From contig NC_092287.1 of NCBI RefSeq assembly GCF_036320965.1, positions 4,570,297 to 4,634,296 of the forward strand: a DNA stretch of 64,000 bases, in the 5' to 3' direction. Numbering within the stretch: position 1 is the first letter of the stretch; each line of letters starts with the position of its first letter. Positions 10,779-21,599 of this stretch are shown here, piece after piece. The stretch is from Panulirus ornatus (taxonomy: Eukaryota; Arthropoda; Malacostraca; Decapoda; Palinuridae). A program made the translations under genes and the position numbers. Under the pieces are notes generated by a model. The model did no database searches. It saw only the letters and a program-made list of their open reading frames with translations, and had not been told where the DNA came from.

Positions 10779-10941
10779 CCCAGTGCTCACATTAGCTAAC
10801 GTGTTTACGCGCACTGCACCGCCAGGCAGCCAGGACCGGCACACGAGTCGAAATACAGGATGGAAGTATGAAATTACACCTTGGATTCGTGCACCGGGGG
10901 AGGGAGCTGCCACCGGCGAACTGGTTGACTCTCACACCTGG

Positions 10942-11031
10942 CCAGACATATGTCTGATGACTGTCTGGGTCATACCGTGGGTGTGGGTGTGTGTGTGTCC
11001 AGACATATGTCTGATGACTGTCTGGGTCTTA

Positions 11032-11096
<65 letters not shown>
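10942..11096. repeat. 57-bp direct duplication plus (TG)n
   Basis: A segment starting CCAGACATATGTCTGATGAC occurs at 10942 and 10999, 57 bp apart, and each copy runs into TG repeats. The second continues as a pure TG run at 11034-11096. Both copies contain the perfect palindrome CAGACATATGTCTG. Confidence 0.9.
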
Positions 11097-11099
<3 letters not shown>

Positions 11100-12667
11100 T
11101 CACGTGGTTGAAGCAGCGTGCGTGAGCAGAAGTCTGTACGCGCTCACGTGGTAGACCCAGCGGAACGCTGATGTTACACAAGCTGCTGTGTAAGACTATG
11201 TAATGAATGAGAAACGTGTGTAAACTGTGTAGTGATGATGACCACGGTCACTCCCCGCGCACCGGGTCAACGGAACGCGCCTGTCCTCCCCAACACGACA
11301 CTCGCCACCCCGTGACCTCCTCCGTCGACAGTTGGTGTCCTATTACTGTACAAAGACAAACACAACGGCCCGTTCTGCCGTTGTGTCAACAGAAGGACAG
11401 AATCACTGGGTCATTGGGGGAAGGGATGGGCGGATGGTGTGAGGATGGGTCGCTGGGATGGGGGAAGGGAGATGGGAGGGGGTGCCAGCCACATGACGGG
11501 AGGAATGGGAATGAGGTAAGAGAGGAGACCAGCAGGATCGCTCCTCACTGGACCGCCCCCTCACCTCACCTCACCTCACAACCTCAACTATCACTCGTGG
11601 AAATCTGGGGTAGTTTCTGAGGGGGGTGGAGGGGCAATTACCCCTAGTGTGGGGTGGAGGAGGAGGAGGAGGACCTTGGGCCTCGTCCTCCTGAAGGCGA
11701 AATATGTGCCGTCTGGTCGGCCGCCCGTCGTGAACACGGAGATGGCTCCTGCCTTCCTCCCGTTGTTTATACTTCCCCTCCACGTAATATAAAGTCAATA
11801 ACGCATGACGTCAGCACGTATGACGTTAGCACGTTCATATATTATACACAGAGTTATCTTTATATGTCACGGACGCACCATGTTCCTAAGGTCAAAAGGT
11901 CAAGGTCAACGAGTAAAAAAAAAAAGAAAATATAGTGGACGACCAGACCAGACCACACGCCATACTCAAACATCTCCGACAACACAGAACGTCAATAGAA
12001 AGCATATCAAAGAAAACGTACACGGGGGGGATAAACAGGGGTAGTAGAGCTTGGGTTGCGTGTTGCCCACTTGTTCTGAGACATCCCCTCGCTAGCGAGT
12101 AACAACTGAAACAAGAATGACCGTAGGACCGTTCTGTTCATAACTGCTTGAACTGACCACATCGCCTTGCGTCTTCAGGAGCAGAGTGCCCCTGCGTCCC
12201 GGCAGAAGGGGAAATACAGCAATATATTCCATTTTTCACACAAAAAAAAGTTCTCTTTGAAAGACGCGATAATGAGGGGCTTACGAGCCGTGCCGTCTCA
12301 TATCGATATTCCTACAACAATAGACACGGGGCAGCACGTGTGGTAGGGCGAATACAATACCAGCCTCTCGCATTTAAGGCTCTTTTGTCATACGGTGTAC
12401 ACTGTGCCCACCTCCTTGTGGCACACCACGCCTGAGAATATATATTCCCATCTTCAATCACCCACTGTTCATCTGCTCCGGGTTTGTTTACGTTCATCTG
12501 GCCTCCTCGTCTAGCCTAACATACAGCTCATTTGTTCAATGGATCTCAAGCACACAATCACGATGGTTTCGAGCTGAACAGATCAAAGACTTGGCAGCGC
12601 TGCTACGGGTTTTTTTTTTCAGATTAAATAACATCTGTCAACCTCCTTAATTCATTACCGATTTCTT

Positions 12668-12673
<6 letters not shown>
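11097..12673. other. unique spacer
   Basis: Long non-repetitive stretch apart from a GGAGGA run near 11658. Frames up to about 137 codons are present, none recognised and none with convincing splice signals. Confidence 0.5.

Positions 12674-12752
<79 letters not shown>
12674..12752. repeat. (GA)n microsatellite
   Basis: GA run of about 79 bp. On the minus strand it lies just 3' of the reverse transcriptase relic at 12778-13146, so it may have grown from that element's 3' tail. Confidence 0.97.
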
Positions 12753-12755
<3 letters not shown>

Positions 12756-12777
12756 TGGGGGGGTTCAAACTCGTGGG

Positions 12778-13146
12778 TGGGGGACCCCATCTCTTGAACC
12801 TTCTTTACCATCAGACAACTTCTTAAGCTACTGTATGCCGTCCACATTCGCAATTTCCTGACTCACTTTTTTCCATTCATCCACTCCCCTTTACACTACA
12901 AAAGTCCTTGTTTATGACTCTTATATCAGGTTTCCTGCTTAATGTCACGTCAGGGCCTCTCGTCGTCTTATTCATGTATGGTTCAACTTGATTCAAAAAC
13001 TTGAAAAGACGGTGATCAAATCACCAATTATTCTTCTCTCTTTCATGGTGGACAAATCTAAGGCGTTTGACCTTTCCCTTAACTCAAGATCCCTTAACTC
13101 TGGTACCAGTTTTGTTGTCCTCCTATCCACCTTCTCTATTATCTGC
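12778..13146 (-). pseudogene. non-LTR retrotransposon ORF2, C-terminal relic
   Basis: Minus-strand translation from about 13146 reads EKVDRRTTKLVPELRDL, then ERRIIGDLITVFKFLNQVE, then TTRGPDVTLSRKPDIRVINK. After a frameshift it reads VDEWKKVSQEIANVDGIQ. This order matches the region just after the reverse transcriptase domain in jockey/CR1-like LINE ORF2 proteins (the 'R..LVPELRDL..ERR..GDLI.VFK' and 'V..WN.LP..V' segments). The reading frame is broken by at least one frameshift and several stops, and the catalytic domain is absent. It is a dead-on-arrival fragment with no host gene function. Confidence 0.8.
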
Positions 13147-13155
13147 TTGTGTTTA

Positions 13156-13158
<3 letters not shown>

Positions 13159-13221
<63 letters not shown>

Positions 13222-13316
13222 TGTATGCGTCATTATCATGTGTGTGTGTTTACAAGAAGAGTTTTACACTCGCGTTGCCCCGCCTCTTATCCCTGTACCA
13301 TGTCTTTACTCCAAGT

Positions 13317-13379
<63 letters not shown>

Positions 13380-13510
13380 AGCTTCAGCCATGTACCAAAT
13401 ACTCTGCCAACCTCGAGGGGAGGATGAACACCTGGGTTGGGTTGGGTGTACGAAAACTGACGCGTCCAGATTCGAATCCATGCGGACAAGACCCTAAGCG
13501 GGCCCGCAGA

Positions 13511-13577
<67 letters not shown>
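13159..13577. repeat. (TG)n - (CA)n - (TG)n cluster
   Basis: Three long arrays in alternating orientation: TG at 13159-13218, CA at 13319-13378 and TG at 13514-13577. Adjacent pairs are reverse complements, so a transcript could fold into about 60-bp stems with loops of about 100-135 nt. The segment 13440-13512 contains GATTCGAATCC, a tRNA B-box-like decamer palindrome, and GCGGGCCCGC, suggesting a SINE fragment between the last two arrays. Confidence 0.93.
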
Positions 13578-13579
<2 letters not shown>

Positions 13580-13830
13580 AACATAATTTAGCTCCACAGT
13601 TCTCGTCAACATCCTCAGTAAGATCTACACGATATGTCAAGTGTAATAACAAGACGCACCACACGAACTGACACTGCTCGGCTTCAAGGTCGGCCATCAC
13701 TTTATATGAGGCAGTGATCTCGTCTAAACTGTGTGGAAAATATTGCACATTTTACTGCGTTTACCACAATTACTGCGCTATCATACAAACACTAGTGTGT
13801 GGAGTGCGCTATCATACACACCCAGTCTCT

Positions 13831-14410
13831 GTTCAGGGCTCTTACATATACCCCGTCTCTGTCCAGGGATCTTACATATACCCCGTCCCTGTCCAGGGCT
13901 CTTACATATACCCCGTCCCTGTTCAGGGCTCTTACATATACCCCGTCCCTGTCCAGGGCTCTTACATATACCCCGTCCCTGTCCAGGGCTCTTACATATA
14001 CCCCGTCCCTGTTCAGGGCTCTTACATATACCCCGTCCCTGTCCAGGGATCTTACATATACCCCGTCCCTGTCCAGGGCTCTTACATATACCCCGTCCCT
14101 GTCCAGGGCTCTTACATATACCCCGTCCCTGTCCAGGGCTCTTACATATACCCCGTCCCTGTCCAGGGCTCTTACATATACCCCGTCCCTGTCCAGGGCT
14201 CTTACATATACCCCGTCCCTGTCCAGGGCTCTTACATATACCCCGTCCCTGTCCAGGGCTCTTACATATACCCCGCCCCTGTCCAGGGCTCTTACATATA
14301 CCCCGCCCCTGTCCAGGGCTCTTACATATACCCCGTCCCTGTCCAGGGATCTTACATATACCCCGTCCCTGTCCAGGGACTTTACATATACCCCGTCCCT
14401 GTCCAGGGGT
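13831..14410. repeat. 30-bp minisatellite, about 19 copies
   Basis: Unit CTTACATATACCCCGTCCCT plus GTCCAGGGCT, in exact 30-bp phase. Each unit contains the inverted repeat CCCTGTCCAGGG. Variants are TT for TC in GTCCAGG, GAT for GCT, and GCCC for GTCC. The period is ten codons, so three frames stay open (about 250 codons on plus, repeating GSYIYPVPVQ). The near-perfect DNA identity, including synonymous sites, and the lack of flanking gene structure argue for a minisatellite. Confidence 0.95.
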
Positions 14411-14639
14411 CTCCACCAGATAAAAAACCTCTTCCTCTGAATTCTTTAAAACTCAGTAAAAACTTTTAAACTCAACAGGGAGGCGGTGTGGCGGGGGGGG
14501 GGGGACCCTCCTCCGTCACACGTGTGTTCAATTAAACGAACAAATCTCTTTTAATTGTTTTCCTCAAGAGGCAAAAGTTTTCCGAGGAGGACTTCCAGCC
14601 CCGCAGCCAAGAATGTCTGCCGCCCTGAATGTCCCTTGG

Positions 14640-14687
<48 letters not shown>

Positions 14688-15172
14688 AGAACCCCAGGGG
14701 CCGTAAATGATTCTCTCTCATTTCACCACGTAATACGCCCGCGTTACATCAACTCATCGTCAGGAGAGAGCCAGGCTTCGCAATGCCCTGCACGGCGGAT
14801 AACGCGGGTTCTTGATCACATCTCCGGTGTCGCCGGCCTCTTTCCCACGACAGGGTAGTCAGCACCAACACCCCGCACATCTTCGCCGTCCCTCGTAACT
14901 CTATCGCGTCACACGAATGAAAAATTAGAAAACGGGATGTAATGACACGGACCTGACCGGCCTCTTCTGACCCCACCCCCCGGCTCCACCACCGCCACCA
15001 CCACACCTGCACGACCAGACTGGGCCACATTTCCCTCACGACAACACCTGCCACACCAGGAGAGAGAGAGTAACCTCTGTCCACACTCGGGTAATCTCCC
15101 ATTACACACCCGTCAGTCTCCTGAGCCACTAGTGACTCCTTAACCTTGGCTCTGGTTCCATCACACTGACCC
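14411..15172. other. spacer with (CA)n at 14642-14685
   Basis: Contains a poly-G run near 14492-14503 and a CA array of about 44 bp at 14642. Otherwise unique, with no gene recognised. Confidence 0.6.
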
Positions 15173-15304
15173 ACTAACCAACGCAGGAACATGACGCAAA
15201 GTATAAACAATGAGGAACTAACCAACGCAGGAACATGACGCAAAGTATAAACAATGAGGAACTAACCAACGCAGGAACATGACGCAAAGTATAAACAATG
15301 AGAT
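15173..15304. repeat. 44-bp tandem triplication
   Basis: Three essentially identical copies beginning ACTAACCAACGCAGGAACAT at 15173, 15217 and 15261. The high identity implies recent expansion. Confidence 0.97.
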
Positions 15305-15587
15305 ACAAAGATTATGAACCATAAACAAGTTATCTATCATTAGAGGTTTCTCTAACAAGCGCCGTACAGACTAGAATGCCACCGTAACAGGCGACCAGGA
15401 GCGTCATCAACTTGACCGAAAGCAACTTCTCAACCCACGAGATAACATAGACGTACTAGAGGCAACAACATTACAGACCTAGTCCTCCTCACACACACAG
15501 CGACATCACCAACTCCCACACGGCGGGCGAGGCCCTACAGAAATGTCAACATTGTCGAGCGATAAGTAAATACAGAATTTAAAAAAC
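15305..15587. other. unique spacer
   Basis: Non-repetitive, nothing recognised. Confidence 0.5.
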
Positions 15588-15647
15588 AAAGTCATGAAAC
15601 ACCCGATCCCAGATTACAAAGTCATGAAACACCCGATCCCAGATTAC
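15588..15647. repeat. 30-bp tandem duplication
   Basis: AAAGTCATGAAACACCCGAT plus CCCAGATTAC occurs twice, at 15588 and 15618, with no visible difference. Confidence 0.97.
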
Positions 15648-15737
15648 AGAGATGCAAACTTTTGTACAAGTGAAGGACCAGGACTGGATAACTGGACAAC
15701 ATTTCTTCCCAGAGCTCCTCTCCTCCAGCACCGTCAG

Positions 15738-15739
<2 letters not shown>

Positions 15740-15773
<34 letters not shown>
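15740..15773. repeat. (TG)n microsatellite
   Basis: TG run of about 34 bp followed by a G-rich stretch. The sequence from 15774 to 16151 is unique, with a small GGGAGGGAGGGAGG run near 15990. Confidence 0.95.
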
Positions 15774-15774
<1 letters not shown>

Positions 15775-16149
15775 GTGGGGGTAACCTGGCCCGCCAGAAC
15801 AGTTCTGTTGCGGTGGAACCGGCGGCCTTCCGAGGGGCTGTTCCCACGCCCTGGTCTGAGGGCCGTATCATCTTTCCTTCCACGCTTCATCCTCCGTAAC
15901 TCCCAATCCTCCTTCGATTCCCTAATCCATTATCTGTCCCAGCTTTCCATCAAAATCTAATTCTAAGCCAGAGGCAATTCATGTCACTGGGAGGGAGGGA
16001 GGGGGTCAATCGATGCGTCGATGCCTCCCTTGTTACTGATGAAGCAGAGGAAGGCAATGGTGTGGCAGGCATCTGCTGACCAGCGACCAGCTGATCTACA
16101 ATCAGCTGATCTAAAATAAGATGACCTATGACTCAGGGGTGGAGCTTGG

Positions 16150-16151
<2 letters not shown>

Positions 16152-16228
<77 letters not shown>
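16152..16228. repeat. (GA)n microsatellite
   Basis: GA run of about 77 bp. Confidence 0.97.
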
Positions 16229-16232
<4 letters not shown>

Positions 16233-16340
16233 TACAAACGACGGTATTTTGCATTAGGCTTGGCAGCCACCACTGTAATTTCCTATTTGTAATTACCAAT
16301 TTGTACTGCACGGGCAGGGAGTTTTACACTCGTAGGTGGT

Positions 16341-16345
<5 letters not shown>

Positions 16346-16382
<37 letters not shown>
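16346..16382. repeat. (TG)n microsatellite
   Basis: TG run of about 37 bp. It is preceded by GTTTTACACTCG (about 16320), a string also found at 13260 near another TG array, so a shared element may seed both. Confidence 0.95.
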
Positions 16383-16383
<1 letters not shown>

Positions 16384-16677
16384 ACTCGCCGAGCCGTGGC
16401 TGTATCAACACACCCATGTGTTGTGACACACATGTACACCTGCACATTAACCCTACTTTACACCTTCCAATATGGTCCCGACAACACCAGTAGTGAGGCT
16501 GGCTACACCGCTGGTCCTCGCCTGACGAGCCAGGGAGACGAGTGAGGGAGGCTCCGGCCCTCACTCTCTCTCACACACATCAAGCCAGGCTCTCCGTCAC
16601 TCGTGGTAAACATTGCTCTGGACAGATTCTAACTTCTGTCAAAACCTTAGAAATCATCTATATATATTTACCTCCTG

Positions 16678-16679
<2 letters not shown>

Positions 16680-16765
<86 letters not shown>
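16680..16765. repeat. poly-C plus (CT)n microsatellite
   Basis: Eleven Cs followed by about 75 bp of pure CT. Confidence 0.97.
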
Positions 16766-16768
<3 letters not shown>

Positions 16769-17094
16769 CTTCGTCTAGAGTGAGTGAGGGCGGATGGGTA
16801 ACAGCGTGAGTGGGGTTGGAGGAGGAGGGTAGGGAGCACATCTGTCATAACACAGGATCACATGAACAACAAACTGCCTCTGGTCAACTGGCTCCCTCCC
16901 TCCCGCCACGACCTTACACCACCCACAGACACACACCAACCTCCTCTGTCTCCCAGCTATGGAGGTCGAGGTTATGGCGGGGGTTGTGAGGGTTGTGGGT
17001 CTTGGGAACCTCCTGTCTCCCATTTATGGGTCATAGTTATGATGGCGTGATATCTATGTGGCCAGGAGGAACTACCCAGGAAAAGGACATCCTC

Positions 17095-17290
17095 AGAGGG
17101 TAGATGTAGAGTCTACGAAGAACGTCATCATCAACTGGCTGCTGAAACCAGCAATTACATAGTACAGGAATTTGCTAACTGACTTAACAGTAAGAATTTC
17201 AAGTTCCATCCCAGTCATTATGGGATTCCACCAAGGCCAGAGGCTTCCTCCTTCACTGCTTTCACAATAACAACATGACACTGCACGCAG
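17095..17290 (+). pseudogene. possible reverse transcriptase relic
   Basis: Plus-strand translation reads LTVRISSSIPVIMGFHQGQR then LPPSLLSQ, resembling the 'V.V..G.HQGS.LSP.LF' segment of RTE/L1-like reverse transcriptases. Upstream stops and the short length mean this is at best a fossil. The match is to one motif only. Confidence 0.35.
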
Positions 17291-17609
17291 CACATAATGC
17301 GTACATATAATGACTACCAAGATAATGACATTTTGATTATGCTTATTCATGAAAGGATCTCATACTTTTTCTTCATTCCTGGGAGCTGATGTTTGAAATA
17401 CCAAGGCAATGATGTAACACAAACTGGCTTCTAACAAGGACCATCCAAGTTCTGTAGCAGGAGTCAAGAGTTTTGACATGACCTCTCTCGTGGGGTATAA
17501 ATATGATCCATACGACTGTGTGTGTGTCACAATACTGCCTCCCAGCCAGTCACAGCCAGCTGGTGTAAAGCAGTGTGTAAACAGCTGGTCCAGAGTACAC
17601 ACAGTTGAT

Positions 17610-18330
17610 GAATGTAACATTACACAGATGTACAAGGGAAGGACAGATACCGAGAGACACGATGGTCGTAAACAAGGTTATCTGCTCTCCTATTTCGAAC
17701 CTGTGGTAGAAACAGGATAGCAAAAACCAAGGCACCTCCCCAACCCACCTCTCCATCCGGCTCAACTGCAAAGGAGGAAAAACTTTCATAAGAAGCAACA
17801 TACTGTATGGAGAGAGGACTTGTATCGAGACTTTTTTTTTTCCGCTGTGACCCATCCTTATTTAAGGTGCATTTAGTCACATTAAATTTCATCAGTCGAG
17901 TATGAGAGACCTTGTAAGTTGATACAATATCATCCTCACGTCTCACATCCCTCGTAACCTCGGCATTATCTGCATACACTGAAGCAAGAGCCCATTCCTT
18001 CTGTCAAGTCATTCACATCGATCAACAAGACCAGTGGTTCAGCAGTCAGCCCTGTGGCACGCCGCTGGGGATCTTCATTTACCTCGCTTGGGCTCCTCTG
18101 TCATGCGTTCTTTGTTCCCTTCCTTTTAGACAATCATTTTCCATCAAAGGTGTCTTCCTTTTACTCTCCTTCCTGCCTCATGGATGAGCTCCTTTCTGGC
18201 GGTCCACATACACACGCAATCCATCCATCCATCTCCTTTGTTCAAAACGGAACTCACTCTCTCGTAGATTTCCAAATGATACGCAAGACCTCGATTCCTT
18301 GCATCCGTGGTCTCTAAACTGGATAGTTTC
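17610..18330 (-). pseudogene. non-LTR retrotransposon reverse transcriptase relic
   Basis: Minus-strand frames from 18330 downward show, in order: LEIYERVSSVLNKGDGWMDC (finger/palm region before catalytic motif A); PSGVPQG followed by a stop (motif B, 18049-18070); after a frameshift LVLLIDVNDLTEGMGSCFSV; then YADNAEV at about 17979, the YADD catalytic box with the second aspartate changed to Asn; then MKFNVTKC. This is the order of a jockey/CR1-type RT domain. Several stops, at least two frameshifts and the altered catalytic box show that it is dead. Confidence 0.8.
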
Positions 18331-18410
18331 CCTTTTGTAAGTAGTCATTCAATTGCTGTTAAATCGTCTTTTATTCCTGTGGTTTACATACGACACTCGT
18401 CCGAGGAACC

Positions 18411-18412
<2 letters not shown>

Positions 18413-18448
<36 letters not shown>

Positions 18449-18457
18449 TGTGTGTGT
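18413..18457. repeat. (TG)n microsatellite
   Basis: TG run of about 45 bp with one TTT interruption. The stretch from 18458 to 18823 is unique and unrecognised. Confidence 0.95.
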
Positions 18458-18821
18458 TATCCACAAGCTGCCAGAACCCATGTAAACACAACTTAATGCC
18501 CTGCAATACCACTCTCGGAATCATAATCCCCTTAGTCACATAAGGAAGGCGATTAATGTCTCGAACAATACAAACGACCAGGAGCCCTTGATCACACCAC
18601 AGAAAACGTGTTAACTTTCTTCGGCATAAACTGGTTTAAAAAGTCGCTTGATTAATCCAGGCAGCACGGAACTAAGGCTGAAGGTTATGATGGGCTTGTA
18701 GGGAATTTACTCACCCTTGAGTCTCAGCTGAGGTTGGTAGAGCTCTTTATGTTGTTATTATTACAACTTGTTTTAGGTATGTCTTATCTAAATGTAAATA
18801 TACATCTCGATTGATGATGTG

Positions 18822-18975
<154 letters not shown>

Positions 18976-19224
18976 TGCTATGCCTTGATGATGGGATTAT
19001 ATAACAGGTTTTATTCTTAATGAATTGATTACGGTAGGCAAAGGCAGGACACTTCTCGAGTACCTGGGGCAGTTTGGATACTTGTCAAGTATCTCGTGCA
19101 ACGTTAACATACTTCACAAGTAGCTGCGGCAGAGTTGGTATACCTCACAGACCAGTGTGCACATGTACGTGTTGACGAGATATCGCATACACGTAAGTGG
19201 GCAGAGATGTAGGCGTGTGCACAC

Positions 19225-19258
19225 GTGTGTGTATGCGCGTGTGTGTGTTTGTGCGTGT

Positions 19259-19308
<50 letters not shown>
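19225..19308. repeat. imperfect (TG)n microsatellite
   Basis: TG-rich run with GCGTG and TTTG interruptions, pure from about 19268. The flanking 19309-19696 is GC-rich and unique. Confidence 0.93.
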
Positions 19309-19309
<1 letters not shown>

Positions 19310-19696
19310 CAAATACGGAGCGTACGTACACACGAGCGTGAGCTGTACAGTCATACCAGCTGTGTGTGTTGGTCGCGCCAGCTGTGCTCTCCCAGGAGCC
19401 TCGCCAGTTGCTGCCACCAACATCACTGCCAACAGTGTTGTCATTCCGCGGCCGGCTGGTTTTGCGGTCTCCCGCCCTTTCCCTCCCACCGCAAGTGGCA
19501 ACCCCTGAGAACCTCCACACCCCTAAAGTCTGGGGAGACACCTGTTCCCCCTTCCCCATCCCCCCACCTAAAGAGAGGGGGGAGGAGGCTCCCCTCAGTC
19601 TGGGGTGGGGGAATGCCAGGCACTGTTTACGTGGCACCTGCTGTTTGTTTCCTCTCTCTCTCTCCTGACACTCCTCACTCACCACACTCCTCACTC

Positions 19697-20060
19697 CGGT
19701 TATGAGAGGGGTACCTCATACTTAGGGTGCGATGAGGTAACTCTTGTAGAGCGTTGCGAGGGGTAACTCATGTCCAGGATCGTGGATGGGGTTCCTCATA
19801 ATTGGGGTGTGAGAAGGTACCTCATCTGAAGGGTTGTGAGGGGGTACCTCGTGTCTAGGATTGTGGACGAGGGCCTCATGTGTTAGGCTATGAGGGGGGT
19901 TATCTCATATGCAGGGTCATGAAGGTCTCATAACATGAGTAGAGAAACAGTTCCTGTCTGAGGTTATGAGGAAGATGGCTCGAGCCTGGGTTTGTAAGGA
20001 GGTGGGTTCGCATCTGGGGTTGTGAAGCAGACTCCTAACTCTGGGGTTATAAGACATGAA
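19697..20060. repeat. degenerate minisatellite
   Basis: About ten diverged copies of a 33-37-bp unit around GAGGGGGTACCTCATGTCTA. KpnI-like GGTACC is present in several units. Confidence 0.75.
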
Positions 20061-20084
20061 GGGGGAAGAGGGTGCATCCAAGAG

Positions 20085-20185
20085 ACAAAGGAAGTGAAGA
20101 CGGATAAGAAAAACATGGCACAGGAATGTTGTGCCTGGAAGGGGGAATCGAACCCGCGATTCGAGGGGAGTGTATGTGTGCGAGA
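20085..20185 (-). mobile_element. tRNA-like SINE fragment
   Basis: On the minus strand GCGGGTTCGATTCCCCCTT (about 20142-20160) contains a perfect tRNA T-arm/B-box core, GGTTCGATTCC. No clear A box and no cloverleaf could be assembled, so this is more likely a tRNA-derived SINE piece than a tRNA gene. Confidence 0.4.
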
Positions 20186-20589
20186 GGGGGAAACACCAGG
20201 CAGTTAGGGGATGGGCTGGGAGAGGGAGGGAGAGGTCAGACAACAGGGGGGATGGCACCGTGAGAATCTACAGACACGCAGGGGAGAGAGGCGCGACCTC
20301 CAGTGAAGATAACAGAATGTGAGGATGTGTAGAGAGGCACAAGGAAGGTGAGAGTGTGGGAGAGCAAGATGGAGGAGAGGTTAGGGACTAACACGTATGT
20401 ATTCCACTGTCTGCTTATATGGTAGTGACCCAGCGTGTAATGTATGCCGCGCCCTCACAGTTAGTGCAGTGTGAGGGGGGGGAGGCATGGAAATAATGGC
20501 GTTAACCAACCAACCGGAAAGTGAGAGGCTTCGAGGGGTCGGTGAGAGAGAGAGAGAAAAAAAAGAGAGAAAGAGAGAATGGAAAAGAG
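20186..20589. other. purine-rich spacer
   Basis: GA-rich single-copy sequence with short GAGAGA and AAAAAAAA runs. No gene recognised. Confidence 0.5.
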
Positions 20590-20790
20590 ACGAGTGCGAA
20601 AAGAATAAAGATTCGTAATCCCTGAAGATACTTACCCAGCCTAAGACGTGGCGAGACCCTGCCTCAAGAACTTCTTCATAAACAGAATATAAATTGCAGT
20701 TACGGGAGAAAAGTTTGGCAATTAAGAGGCGCTCGGGTTATAGACGGATAAATCCTGGGGAAAGAGGAAACAATACAAAGGTACTCAGAA
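20590..20790. other. possible conserved non-coding island
   Basis: Contains TATAAATTGCAGTTACGGGA, GGCAATTAAGAGGCGCTCGG and GACGGATAAATCCTGGGG. The mix of AATTA cores with CpG-containing flanks resembles the islands at 34.7, 47.4 and 62.6 kb. Regulatory role is inference. Confidence 0.3.
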
Positions 20791-21109
20791 CAAAATCCAT
20801 ACGTGAATGAGCGCCAGAGGGGATCCGACCCGACCCCCGTATTGACTCTAACACCGTTCAAGGGTTCGGATCTCGCTCCGGGGCTTCGACGACGCCCTCG
20901 ATACCAGAGTTGTAGACTCAGGGGGTAAAGCTCTCGTTTGCCTACTGCATGGGGTACACACAGGCCATGGGGTAAACCATTCGTCTGGTGGGGTAAACCT
21001 CTTATTTGTCTACTGCAGAGGATACAAACATTTGCCATGGGGGTTGAGGGGTTGCACGAAGAATATGAGAAAGAGTAGAACTGATCGAGTCTGCGCTTAT
21101 TGCAAGGTA

Positions 21110-21118
21110 ACACACACA

Positions 21119-21147
<29 letters not shown>
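21110..21147. repeat. (CA)n microsatellite
   Basis: CA run of about 38 bp with one AAC interruption. Confidence 0.95.
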
Positions 21148-21149
<2 letters not shown>

Positions 21150-21239
21150 CACATTTTCTGGACTGATTTTCTTTTCGGGGAAAAAGAAAACCAACTGTTA
21201 TTGATAAAGAAAAAAATCTCTTAAATGTACTATTTCAGC

Positions 21240-21374
21240 ATGAGTGTGAGGACTAAAGAGTTCAAATCATATGTGAGGCGCGTCGCCGAGATCAGTCAAG
21301 TAGACGAAGATATGAACTGGTTCCAGGACCAGTATGACAACCCACTAATATTCTTCCAAAGACGGAGGGAGTAA
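21240..21374 (+). other. candidate small exon or short reading frame
   Basis: ATG at 21240 is preceded by ACTATTTCAGC, a possible 3' splice site. The frame starts MSVRTKEFKSYVRRVAEISQ and runs 44 codons to TAA, ending FFQRRRE. It has a plausible charged helical composition but matches no family I know. It may belong with the decayed reading frame at 21600-22100. Confidence 0.22.
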
Positions 21375-21599
21375 CTTGAGACCATTACCGCTGAGGGAAC
21401 CAGGGGACCACAAGCCGAGCCAAGGATGCTCGGACCAGCCAATCAGACCACGCTAACCTAGGCCTGTTATCGAACACATGCAGTCATGCTTGACAATCTA
21501 TCTCTTTTTTATCTATCCTTAAATGAAAAAAAAGGATTCAGACTGGGGTAAGGTGCCCTGAGTAATAAGACATTGATGGCTATTATTGTGAAAGACTGG

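Noticed and set aside
9849..10913. 354-codon minus-strand frame
   Set aside because: Built of a 46-bp minisatellite plus a GA tract; the period is not a multiple of three, so the frame cycles through the repeat and is open only because no frame contains a stop.
13831..14410. CRISPR-like regular repeats
   Set aside because: Units are contiguous, with no spacers, and the genome is eukaryotic.
13714..14469. 251-codon repeat protein (GSYIYPVPVQ)n
   Set aside because: The 30-bp period keeps several frames open on both strands and DNA identity is uniform; kept only as an observation, not a gene.
20142..20160. tRNA gene
   Set aside because: B-box core present but no A box at the right distance and no acceptor stem pairing could be found.
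20700..21194. 164-codon minus-strand frame
   Set aside because: Spans unique DNA and a CA repeat, with no recognised domain; overlaps a candidate non-coding island.
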